Assembly (NCBI RefSeq): GCF_000276665.1
Contig: NW_004955417.1
Location: 29,939,295-30,003,294 of the forward strand
DNA: 64,000 nucleotides
DNA from: Chinchilla lanigera
Lineage: Eukaryota; Chordata; Mammalia; Rodentia; Chinchillidae
Reading direction: 5' to 3'
The notes beneath the pieces were generated by a model, which had not been told where the DNA came from, did no database searches, and saw only the letters and a program-made list of their open reading frames with translations. The translations under genes were made by a program, and so were the position numbers. Positions within the stretch are counted from its first letter, which is position 1; the number at the start of each line of letters is the position of its first letter. Of the stretch, positions 44,530-53,264 are shown one piece after another.

Positions 44530-45265
44530 GTTCTCTGGGGACTCCAGCTGCAGAGGTCCTCACCTGCCCGGCCCGCTCCTGCCGCTGGTGGGAGTCAGCC
44601 CTCCGTAATCCCCATGGCCTCCCTACTCGAGCTCCAGAGCAGGGGCAGCAGGCTTCCCCGCTGGCTCTCAATGCACAGCAGCCCAAGTGGAATCCTCCCT
44701 CTCTGTTTCTTCTGTGGGAGGGAAAGAAGATGCTGCAGTTAGTAACTCTCAGAAGTTCCACCATGGAAATGCTCTCTCCCATCACATGGATGCTGCCATT
44801 TTTTTCCGTTCTCAGAGAGCTCCAACGCAGATAGAGGGAGCCACTTTAACATCGTAGTATATAGTTCAGTATGGTGTTAATCAGGGTCTGTAATGACATA
44901 CAGAGCCACTGAGAAAAAAGATACTAAAATTTTTCAAATGTCAATGAGAATTTGTAGGAGGAATTTTACACAACTACACAACTGTAATACTGGACCAGGA
45001 TTAGACAAGTGCACAAATGGAACAGAACGTTAGAACCCAAGGCCTGAATGTGTGGGGCCTGGACGACGATAGCAGGGCTGGCTCGAATGAACGATTTAGA
45101 GTTGTAAATAGGCCTTGGACAACAGATTATCCAGGTGGTTAGAACAGTAGATTCCAGTCTCAGCACATATGCAAAGTTCAGGTCCACGTGGATTCGAGGA
45201 CAAATTGTGAAAAGCAAGACTTCACATTTTTAAGAAGAATTTGTAGAAGCTATTTATGATCACAG
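44530..45265. other. Non-genic stretch
   Basis: No supported exon; the second half may still be diverged L1-related sequence but no diagnostic block was found. Confidence 0.35.
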
Positions 45266-45269
45266 GGAA

Positions 45270-46336
45270 GGAAACATCTTTAATGATGACACCAAGACAC
45301 TATTACATAAGATACATTGTTGAATTGTTTCATTTACTTATTTAAAAATCATCATTTCTCTGCCCTTTGGTCAAGATCAAATGTAAAAATCACCATCATC
45401 AAAATTGGAGGTAAATCAGTTAAAAAGTAGGTAAAAGATATAAAAAGATAATGGTCTAGGGAGAAAACCAAAGCACTAGTATATATGTATATGCTAAGTA
45501 TCATGAGTGAGAAGAAATAAAAAGTAGATTCTGCTTTATTGCCTGGGCCAGAAACTCACAGGTCAGGTGATACATAGGTGCAAGTGCTTTCTAGGGCAGC
45601 TGTGTAAACCTGGTGCCTGGATGACAGAGATCCGGTGCTCTTGGTTCAGAGCCCGCCACGTGTAGGTGCTGTTCCTCACCCACACCTGGAGGAGCCATGG
45701 CCCGAGCTCTGCGCGGCCGCAGGATCGCCGCTCTCTTCCCTTGTGCTTTTCTCTTCTATGCGTGTCGAGGCCCAAATTTCCCTCCTGTATTCTGATGCTG
45801 GCCATTGGAATCAGTATCCGACCTTCTTCCTCATATTAACCTCATTTTAATTTCATCAACACTGACTATTTCCAAATAAGGTCCTGTTGTCAGGTGCTGG
45901 GGGTTAAGGGTTCAAAATATGAATTTTGAGGGAGGCCACGATTCACTCCACTATACAAGTATTGCTAGAGTGTAAAGTGATGCAAACTCTCACAGGGCGG
46001 TGGTGGGAACGCCCAGCAGCACCATGCTTTGAAAGCAGCTTGTAACAACTGTTCAAATGACGCTCTGTAAGTAACTCCACTCCAGGAATGGTACAGCTGG
46101 GTGTCTGCCCGAGAGCCCCTGCGACGCATGGCTATGAGACAGTGTGTGCCACGCAGTCGACAAAACAACTATTTCTTCATGTCTCATAAACTGAGTAAAT
46201 TTTAAAACAAGTTCCAGAATGATTCAGATATGATGGTGTATTTTAAGTTTTTATTCTACACACATCTGCCTATGTAGGGTTAGAAATTTAGTCCGGGAGG
46301 AGAAGGATCCATAGCACCTTAAGATAATGTTTTTAA
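45270..46336 (+). mobile_element. Old L1 3' UTR, first part (continues after a SINE)
   Basis: Plus-strand L1M 3' UTR order: 'GTGTAAAGTGATGCAAACTCTCACAGGGCGGTGGTGGGAACG' near 45970-46010. Then 'CTTTGAAAGCAGCTTGTAACAACTGTTCAAATG' and 'GTAACTCCACTCCAGGAATGGTACAGCTGGG' (the acccagcaattccactcctaggtat block). The 5' limit is uncertain. It is split from its 3' end by a B1-dID at 46337. Confidence 0.65.
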
Positions 46337-46505
46337 GCCAGACATGTTAGGGCACATTTGTTTTCCCAGCACCCTGGGAGGCTGAGGCAGGAGGATCACA
46401 AATTCAAGCCTAGCCTGAGCGACTTAGCAAGACCCAGTCTTAAAATAAAAACAAAAACAAAGAGATGGAGATATAGCTCAGTGTGAAGGCCCTGGGTTTT
46501 TGCTG
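46337..46505 (+). mobile_element. B1-dID composite SINE inserted in an L1
   Basis: B1 head (CCCAGCACCCTGGGAGGCTG, GCAGGAGGATCACAAATTC, GACTTAGCAAGACCCAGTCTT) plus linker AAAATAAAAACAAAAACAAA and ID-like tail (GAGATGGAGATATAGCTCAG, AGGCCCTGGGTTTT). The tail end after the box B-like part is cut short. It interrupts an older L1 3' UTR, so it post-dates it. Confidence 0.85.
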
Positions 46506-46720
46506 GGTAAAAAGGGAAGGGCATGGGTTTTAACGGCCAATGAAGCCACACGGTATTAATATTTGGTTTTCTAAAAAGTGCTAAGGAAAATATGATATGT
46601 TAATATTTATTAAATCTGACTTAGGTACATGGGTTTTCACTATATTAGTCTCTCTAATTTTCCATATGTTTGAAATATTTTATAACAAAAATATTTTTAA
46701 AAATCTCAGCAGGGTGGAAC
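46506..46720 (+). mobile_element. Old L1 3' end, second part
   Basis: After the SINE, 'GGTACATGGGTTTTCACTATATTAGTCTCTCTAATTTTCCATATGTTTGAAATATTTTATAACAAAAATA' (46624-46693) is the terminal block of an L1M 3' UTR (gggtgttcattatactattctctctacttttgtatatgtttgaaattttccataataaaa). Confidence 0.75.
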
Positions 46721-46729
46721 AATGTGTTG

Positions 46730-47615
46730 GCAATAGTGAGATAATTTTAGAGGGAGGTATTAAAAGGAAAACCTAATCTTGAATCACGTGGTAACTCTGT
46801 CACTCAGCGAATGCACAGTAAGGGGCGGGTGGGTTAAAAGGAGAATTTGTTTGATATCTAGATTAGATCTGCCTTCAATTTCGTGTGTCACTACCACCAG
46901 GGCCTGGCAACAAATCTAATTTGAAGGGAAAGGTCTGCAACAGAAAAATGACAGCAGTGCCGACTGACAGCCTGCGGACTCCGCGGGGTGCAGGCCAGAG
47001 GTGGGGAGGCTGTGTGGTGCTGGCTCTGGGTGTTGGCCGTGGAGCCCAGGCGGGAGGGCCGTGCTCCACAGAGCTGTGTGTGGCCGTCCAGCAGGTGGGG
47101 CTGGGCTGTCTGCTGAGGACGGACAGTCGGGCAGCATCTGGAGGTGGTCAGCATAATTTCTCCAGCATATAGAAGACCTCTGCCGTGGGATGGACCAGGC
47201 AGGACAAGGTCTCCCCAGAAAGGGGCGGATCCCTACTGGGGTACAAAGCACAAGCCCCGACTCTTCTGCCATAAAACATTTTTCTGTAAACCAGAACAGT
47301 GGCCAGAATTTTGGGTTTAATGGACCAGAAAAGTTTCAAATGAACAGATGCAATACAGCGCTCCTAGCACACTACTTTGCTAAGGAAAATGGTCACAACT
47401 GAACAAACAGCAAAACACACGAACCGATTCTACCTACTTTCACCATCGTACTAAAATAGCATTTTTATACCAAAACAATGAGGCACATTATCCCAGGATA
47501 GTTTTTGAGGAAAAGAAGCTTGGCCATTTTGCACTGATAATTTTTTAAAAGTTTATATTTAAGTACTTTCAAATAAAGGCAAAATAACATATGTGTTCTG
47601 TAACTGATTTCTTCA
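46730..47615. other. Non-genic stretch
   Basis: 46970-47250 is GC-rich with overlapping opposed open frames (95 plus, 118 minus); treated as chance. Otherwise nothing recognised. Confidence 0.4.
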
Positions 47616-47623
47616 TTAAATTA

Positions 47624-48225
47624 AAGGGGTGATTGAAAATACAGTGAATGTTTTAATCTGAAAATTTATTACAGTAAAAGAAATATCGCTGCCAATTCCC
47701 CTCAGGATGTGCCCCCTTCTTTTGAACACACCTGTGCCATTGTCTTGCCACCTTCTGAAGCAGTTCTGCGCTCAAATCCCGTCCTTCTCTTTGAACACAC
47801 ACATTGTTCTTGCCACCTTCTGGAGCAGTTCTGGAGTCTTCACTGGGGTCTTCACTGGGCTGTCATGGCTGACTTGATGTCCTGAGTTGACTCAAAACAT
47901 TTACCTTTCATGGTCATTTTGGCTTTGGGGAAGAGGCAGAGATCACATGGTGCCAGATCTAGTAAGTAAGGTGGGTGAGGACGCACCACCATGCTCTGAT
48001 GAGCCTGCCTTTCTGTTGGATGGAGCCCAGCAGCGGCATTCACAATATTTTTACCAAACCTCATAAACATACCCATGACAGCTGACTCTAGAATAGCTTC
48101 AGAAGGTGGCAAGAACAACGTGATAAGTGAGTTCAAAGAGCAGGAGGGTATTTCCAGGGCAGCATGTCTTTCTTGCAATATTTTTAAACATTTAAATAAA
48201 TCATATTTTTCAATTATATCTTCTG
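47624..48225 (-). mobile_element. Tc1/mariner-derived fold-back element, copy 3, with transposase C-terminal remnant
   Basis: About 600 bases between TA dinucleotides at 47622-47623 and 48226-48227. The left end has GGGGTGATTGAAAATACAG; the outer right end has its diverged inverse (ATATTTTTCAATTATATC). An internal inverse copy of the end lies at 48036-48063. Inverted arms of about 120 bases (around 47652-47768 and 48088-48205) both contain CTTGCCACCTTCTGAAGC in opposite orientation. The left arm also carries a direct repeat of a TTGAACACAC...GCCACCTTCTGRAGCAGTTCTG unit. A minus-strand frame (48244-47852) contains PPYLLDLAPCDLCLFPKAKM, matching the C-terminal catalytic-Asp region of mariner transposases (usual form PPYSPDLAPCD). 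The rest of the enzyme is missing. Confidence 0.8.
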
Positions 48226-48583
48226 TATCAATTTGGGAATTCATGCATAGACTGGAATAATATGAAGTAAAGTTTAAGTGTCCATGCTATTCCTGGAATT
48301 TATTTCTGAGCCACGAAAACTTACTGTTTTGAGCCATGAAAACTTACCGATTGTCCCGGGGTAAGAGCAAATTCTGAATGATACTTCACTTCATTTAACA
48401 TGTTCTAGGTAGCCTGGGAAAAGCCAAGGAACAGCTACACTAGCTCTCAGCAGCTGCTTTGTGTCACTTTTTAGGCCACGGCAGATCAGTAGCTGAGAGC
48501 CAGGTTGTATGTATGGAGGAGGAATATGGTTTCTCCTCTCACAGATTGGGCCAACCCAGGGGAATTAGCTCCCAAACACTTAC

Positions 48584-48781
48584 CATCCGGGCTCGTCCTT
48601 GGGGCTAGAGTTTTTGTTGTTATCGAGATATTGTGTGACATTCCTGGCCTCTGCTTCTGAGCGATCACTAGCGCTGTGACAGTGGTGGGGAGTGTCTCTG
48701 GGCATGCCGAGTTTCCTGAGGGCAATGGCTCTTGGGCAGGAGCTGCCTGCTGGATGTCTCCGGTCCACGGCCACCCTGGAG
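48584..48781 (-). CDS. Candidate coding exon (198 bp), unrecognised
   Basis: Minus strand: a pyrimidine-rich acceptor (GTAGCCTTCCCCACAG) precedes a 198-base segment ending at a strong GTAAGTG donor (exon ...GGATG). Two frames are open, but entered with two bases to complete a codon (phase 1) the frame runs without stop for 65 codons. It begins PGWPWTGDIQQAAPAQ, passes ETLPTTVTALVIAQKQ and ends TLAPRTSPD, exiting in phase 1. The 50732-50846 candidate exits in phase 1, so the two join in frame. Length is a multiple of three, so skipping would not shift frame. Composition is Thr/Pro/Ala-rich, mucin- or linker-like. No domain recognised; function unknown. It could still be a chance pair of splice signals. 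Confidence 0.35.
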
Positions 48782-48929
48782 CTGTGGGGAAGGCTACTCG
48801 AAGTGCACTGACATGTTAAGAGTGGACACTCACTTGTCTCGACCCGATGGAAGCACAAATGGGGCTCTGCAGAGGCTGAGGGTGGGCAGCTTCGCAGGCT
48901 CTCTCCTCTAGCCACAGCCCTTTCTTCTC

Positions 48930-49250
48930 GGGGACGTGGATAAAAATATCTGGGAACAAACTTCAGCTGTGCTCGAGTGTAGGGAACCTGGCGGCCCTTT
49001 GAATGCCGCGGCTGCCCCCTTTGCATTAATCAGCTCTGATGAATGCGCCGGCTCCTTATCCGGCTCTCTCCTTTTTCAAGCATTACCTCGGGTATTTGGA
49101 AAGTTTTGTCATCTGACCATTACATTTCCATCATCCACCCCAAAGCCATCAGAATGTTAACTTCATTATTTGGGGAAAATCCTTACTCATGTGCAGGACC
49201 TTCTCTCTCCCATGTGCGTATGATTTCTCTTACTTTGGGTTTGGCTTGCT
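48930..49250. promoter_or_regulatory. Possible conserved noncoding segment
   Basis: No transposon is recognisable. CpGs and a TGCATTAATCAG homeodomain-type site (49022-49033) survive in moderately AT-rich DNA, 150 bases from a candidate exon boundary. The sequence reads like ordinary conserved intronic DNA, but I have no comparison to prove it. Confidence 0.2.
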
Positions 49251-49259
49251 GCCTGGAGG

Positions 49260-50725
49260 AACTGATTTGTATTTTCCTTTGAGAAAAGGGTTTGTGAGCC
49301 TTTTGTTTTCCAGTGCTGCTGGAATTCTTCAGCCATGCAGAGAATGGGGAATAGCCACTTTTTCTGCTTCAGAAGGGAAGATCATGCTTTGTGTGGAGGG
49401 ACTAGAACTGTGTCTTCAAGATACCGCTGGGACCTTTGAACACAACAAAATGTGCAAAGTCCTGGTCAGTTAAATGAAGAGGAGGAAGGACTTGCTTAAT
49501 CACGTGCAGTCAAAAAGATACAAATACAAAGCACAGTGTCCACAAACACGGTTGTTACTTGGTGCTGTGTCCTAGGTGTCCTAGGCGCCCCTCCATTGGA
49601 AACCTGATGCCCAAAGTCACATATTAAAAGTACCTGAGATGGGTGGGTGGTCATGAGGGCAGAATCCCAGGACCCCAGGGCTACCAGGGGGCTTTGTGGA
49701 AGGGGAAGGGGTGCTGGTCTAGCACACGCTCTGCTCTACCATGTGCTGGCCGGGTTGTTGGGGCAGAGCAGAGGCCCCACCAGAAAATGCCGTGGGCAGA
49801 TACAGCCTGTGGACCCTGCAATTCAAGCCTCTGGAACTGTATAAAACATCTTTTATGAATAATCTAGCCTGTGATAATCAGTTACTGCAAACAGAAAACA
49901 GACTACAGTAGAGGTCATCTAAGTGGATCTCCTGGAGGCTGAAGTCCATCTTCATTTCTTGAAAGCACGCTTAGAGGTGTCTGGGCCCCAGGCTGTCCAG
50001 AATGCTGACCCTTGCTGTGTTCAGAATCCCTCTTATTCCAGCAGGACACAGCAGCAGGGGTGCTGACGCTGGCAGCCAGATGCGCCCACTCCTCTCACCG
50101 ACTGAGGGGGCTCTGAGGAGTGGAGCTGCTCCTGGAGAGAACCGAGCTGTCCTGGGACCTCTCGCCCCCAGGGGATTAAAATCGTTATTTAGAAAGCGGT
50201 GTGGTGGGGAAAGGCAGAGTGACTGTGCTTTGCTTGTGTGTACTCGTGGGATAACACAGGGATTGTTCAGATAGCGTTATTGCCAGAGACAAAACAAAAC
50301 AAATGAAAGCAACAAGGGCAAGACTCAAATAAGAAAACAATAATGAATGATAATAATCCCCTTGTTGTTCAGTTTCCTCTGCTGCCTGTTACCAGGTTCA
50401 TTTACCCTCTCACCGCTGGAGGAATCCAGCCCAACCCCCCGAGTATTGGGTTCTGGAGTCTGCATGTCCTCCTCCCTGCTCCAGGACCTGGGGTGCGTAC
50501 AGCGCCGTCTCGCACTGCTCCCTCCTTTCCACAGCCGCCGTGGAGCAACCGCCCGCCTCAGCTAAGCTCTGCTGCAGATGGAGCACAAGGCCTTGGCCCC
50601 GCCTGTTTGGGATGTCCTTGACGTTCTTGTTCCTCCTCCTTCTCTCAGCTCTTTTCAGATGCTGAGAATTTAATGATCATCAACCGCGTGCTGCTTTTTG
50701 AATTTGAATTTACTTCTGTCCAGAA
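49260..50725. other. Non-genic stretch (intron between the two candidate exons)
   Basis: No further exon found. CTACCAGGGGGC at 49681-49692 is a CTCF-like core one base off consensus. Open frames are unremarkable. Confidence 0.35.
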
Positions 50726-50731
50726 ATTTAC

Positions 50732-50846
50732 CTGTGGTTTCAGCAGGCTGTTTCTGTGACATTTTAGCTGCCTCTTGGCTAACTGTGGTGATTCGTTGGA
50801 TTTCTGTAAGTAGTACATCCCCATATCCATTTTCATGGTTACCGTA
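50732..50846 (-). CDS. Candidate coding exon (115 bp), unrecognised
   Basis: Minus strand: acceptor CGGTGATCCTCTGGTCCTAG, then 115 bases ending ...ACCACAG at a GTAAAT donor. Entered in phase 0 the segment reads 38 residues without stop. It starts YGNHENGYGDVLLTEIQ, continues RITTVSQEAAKMSQKQ and ends PAETT, exiting in phase 1. That phase matches the entry of the 48584-48781 candidate, giving an uninterrupted junction (PAETT-A-PGWPW). The peptide has mixed, protein-like composition rather than low complexity. I do not recognise the protein. A second frame is also open, so conservation data are needed to confirm. No start codon context or upstream exon could be fixed. Confidence 0.38.
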
Positions 50847-50849
50847 CTA

Positions 50850-51570
50850 GGACCAGAGGATCACCGTATTTCTTCTTAGAGGTGAGAACGTAAATGTTTT
50901 CTGCTCTCCTACCGGCCCTGTGCCCCTCTGCAGCACCTGTTGTTGGGACAGACAATTGCAGGGGAGTCACACAGTGTCCTATTCCCACTTTCTTCTAGCA
51001 TCTGTTGACAGACAGATGGTCTTCCTAGTAATGTGGGTGATTTTAACTTTTCTCTTCACTAAAAGTTATCATTTTCTCTATTCTGAGATCACAGAGATTA
51101 CTTTCTATACTTTCTCCTAAAAGTTCAAATCTTTTCCTTTTTGCGTGGAACCTCCGATTGACTTAGACTTGGCGTTTATGTGCTATATGACACAGAACCA
51201 GCTTTACTAATTCTGCTTAGAGCTAGCCTGGCTCCTTGCCATCTTCTCTGCTGTGTCTGGTTCTGCTAGGCCCAAGTCTGGTTCTGAGAGCAGGCTGCTG
51301 GGAGTCCTGTGCCAACGGCCCCCTGAGCTCTCCCAGGGGCAGTGTCCCTGGCGTCATGACAGCCCTAGGGTGAACTTTAGGGTTATACAGCTCTCTCTTG
51401 CTCACCTGGCCTTCCTCATCTATGCTTACCTGTAACTGGGCCTGTGTTTTTCAAATAAATTTTCACATTAGCTCATCAAGTTCCTCCAAAACCTCATTAA
51501 TCTTGTGATTGGAAAAAAATTAAAACTGTGATTTAATTTAAGGGAAATAGAAGAAAATCATTATGATATT
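50850..51570. other. Non-genic stretch
   Basis: No supported exon or repeat up to the B1 that follows. Confidence 0.35.
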
Positions 51571-51574
51571 AGTG

Positions 51575-51728
51575 TTTTTTTTCATTCTTTTGAGACAGAG
51601 TCTTGCTATGCAGGCCAGAGTGGATTTGAGCTCACTTTGTAGCCCAGGCTGGTCTCAAATGTTCAACAATCCTCCTGCCTCAGCCTCCCAAATGCTGGGA
51701 TTACAGATGTGTGCCGCCATGCCTGCCT
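51575..51728 (-). mobile_element. B1 SINE
   Basis: Minus-strand B1: plus strand shows the T-rich tail, GAGACAGAGTCTTGCTATGC, CACTTTGTAGCCCAGGCTGG and CTCCTGCCTCAGCCTCCCAAATGCTGGGATTACAG, ending near CATGCCTGCC (5' end of the element). More diverged than the copy at 27557; no clear target duplications. Confidence 0.9.
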
Positions 51729-52089
51729 TAAATTTTTGATACTGGAGAAAAAACTAAATTTATAGTCTAATTTAAAGATGCATTTGAGGATGTAAAGTTA
51801 TCTCAGCTACCCAAAGGTTTTAAGCCTTTCTTTCTTAAATTCTTAATATATCCTATTTAAAATATCTAATGGATTATGTTAATATATCTTGCCATTATGA
51901 ATAATATATTTTAAAAATATTTTCTAGCTTCATAGCTACTGTTTATTGACCCAGTAATTATTAATGTGTGAATATCATTGCATTCAGCAAAATTGTTAAG
52001 CACTGATTAATTCTTCTTGGTAGATTGTGTAGATAATTGTATCTTCTTTTAACAGTGACAGGTGCGCTTCTTTATATGTTCATACTATT

Positions 52090-52440
52090 TCCTCTCTTTC
52101 AGTCACACAGGGTCCCAGTGCAAGATGAAGCGGAGGTGATTATCCAAGGTCTCATTTTCAGTGTTTCCCTTCGGTGTCCCTGAAGGTTTCTTTTTCCCCT
52201 TGCAAATACCTTTTATCCAACAGAGGACGCTGAGTTCTGTTTCTTCTTTCCTAAGAACTCTGTTTAGTTTCGTGGTAAAGAAATGTTGAATTATAACACA
52301 TACTTTTTCTGCATCTACTGAAATGAACATGTGATATCTCATATCTAATCTGGAAATAGAGTGGTTTAATTTATAAAATTTCAATGCTAAATCATCTTTG
52401 ATTATCACAGTTAACTTCTTCATGATTTTTAAATACACTA
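52090..52440 (-). mobile_element. L1 ORF2 remnant
   Basis: On the minus strand the 111-codon frame 52438-52103 contains HMFISVDAEKVCVIIQHF, matching the [17 protein letters not shown] segment of L1 ORF2 reverse transcriptase; downstream the similarity decays and the YxDD-equivalent is absent. Dead fragment, in the same orientation as the L1 3' UTR pieces beyond the MITE. Confidence 0.65.
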
Positions 52441-52496
52441 CTACATTTGGATTGCTAATATTTTAAAAATTAATTCATCTGATTGACAAATACGTA

Positions 52497-52680
52497 GATA
52501 CCTCAGTTCACTAACTTAATTCTTTCCATGGTTCTGGTCACAAACTGAACTGGACAAGAACCGAGTCAAATTTCCCCAAAAGGTCAACGTTGAACCTAAC
52601 CATTGAGTTTGATTTGGTTCTTGTCCCGTTTGTTTTGCAACCAGAATCGTGGAACGAATTAAGTTTGTGAATGAAGGTGC
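52497..52680. mobile_element. Near-perfect palindromic MITE (184 bp)
   Basis: The two halves are inverted copies over almost the whole length. The left part 'TTCACTAACTTAATTCTTTCCATGGTTCTGGTCAC' faces 'CAACCAGAATCGTGGAACGAATTAAGTTTGTGAA'. Likewise 'GGACAAGAACCGAGTCAAA' faces 'TTTGATTTGGTTCTTGTCC'. The core TCAACGTTGA (52584-52593) is itself a perfect palindrome. The ends resemble the GGTACCTCGGTTCACGAACTTAATTCG type of Tc1/mariner- or pogo-related MITEs. No coding capacity. A transcript would fold into one long hairpin. Confidence 0.8.
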
Positions 52681-52799
52681 TGCTGCACTTACCTTGTACA
52701 GCAGACCTGCATGGAGGGATAGCCCAGGCAAGCTGACATGTGCGTCATCTCCTCTACTTACCCTTTTTGTGGTAAGAACAGCTAAATTTCTCTCAGCAA

Positions 52800-53260
52800 T
52801 GTCCACATGTACAGTGCACTGTCACTATGTTATTCGACTGAGTTCTTGGGCTTTCTGCTATCTGAAATTCTGTGCCCCTTCACTGGTACCTTCCAACCAC
52901 TCTCATTGGTCCGCTCCTGGAAACCAGCATGTCATTCTCTGCCTCTGGGGCTCAGCTTTCTGTAGATTCTACATAACCGTGCCCTTCTCTGTCTGTGGTT
53001 GGGTTATTTTACTATCACAATGTCCCTGCATCAGCCGGTAGTACCAGATAACAGGGTTCCTTCTCCAAACCTTGGTTGGAGATGGACCTTGATTGGATTC
53101 CATGTCTTGGGTCCTGCGCTGTGTGCTGCAGTAGACAAGGAGGGCGGGCACTGCTCCACCCTCTGCTTTTGGCTCCTTTGGATATATCCAAGTAGTGACA
53201 TTGCAGTTGGGCGAATCATTCTTTGTTATGATTTCTGAGTTGTGCTTGTGAGTGCAGCTG
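52800..53260 (-). mobile_element. Old L1 3' UTR remnant
   Basis: Reverse-complement L1M 3' UTR blocks. 'GTAGATTCTACATAACCGTGCC' is followed by 'GGTTATTTTACTATCACAATGTCCCTGC' (the gtattt...ttcacttagcataatgtcctcc block). 'GATTCCATGTCTTGGGTCCTGC' and 'TTGGATATATCCAAGTAGTGACATTGCAGTTGGGCGAATCATTC' (the gatatatacccagtagtgggattgctgggtcatat block) come after. Confidence 0.7.
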
Positions 53261-53264
53261 ACCT

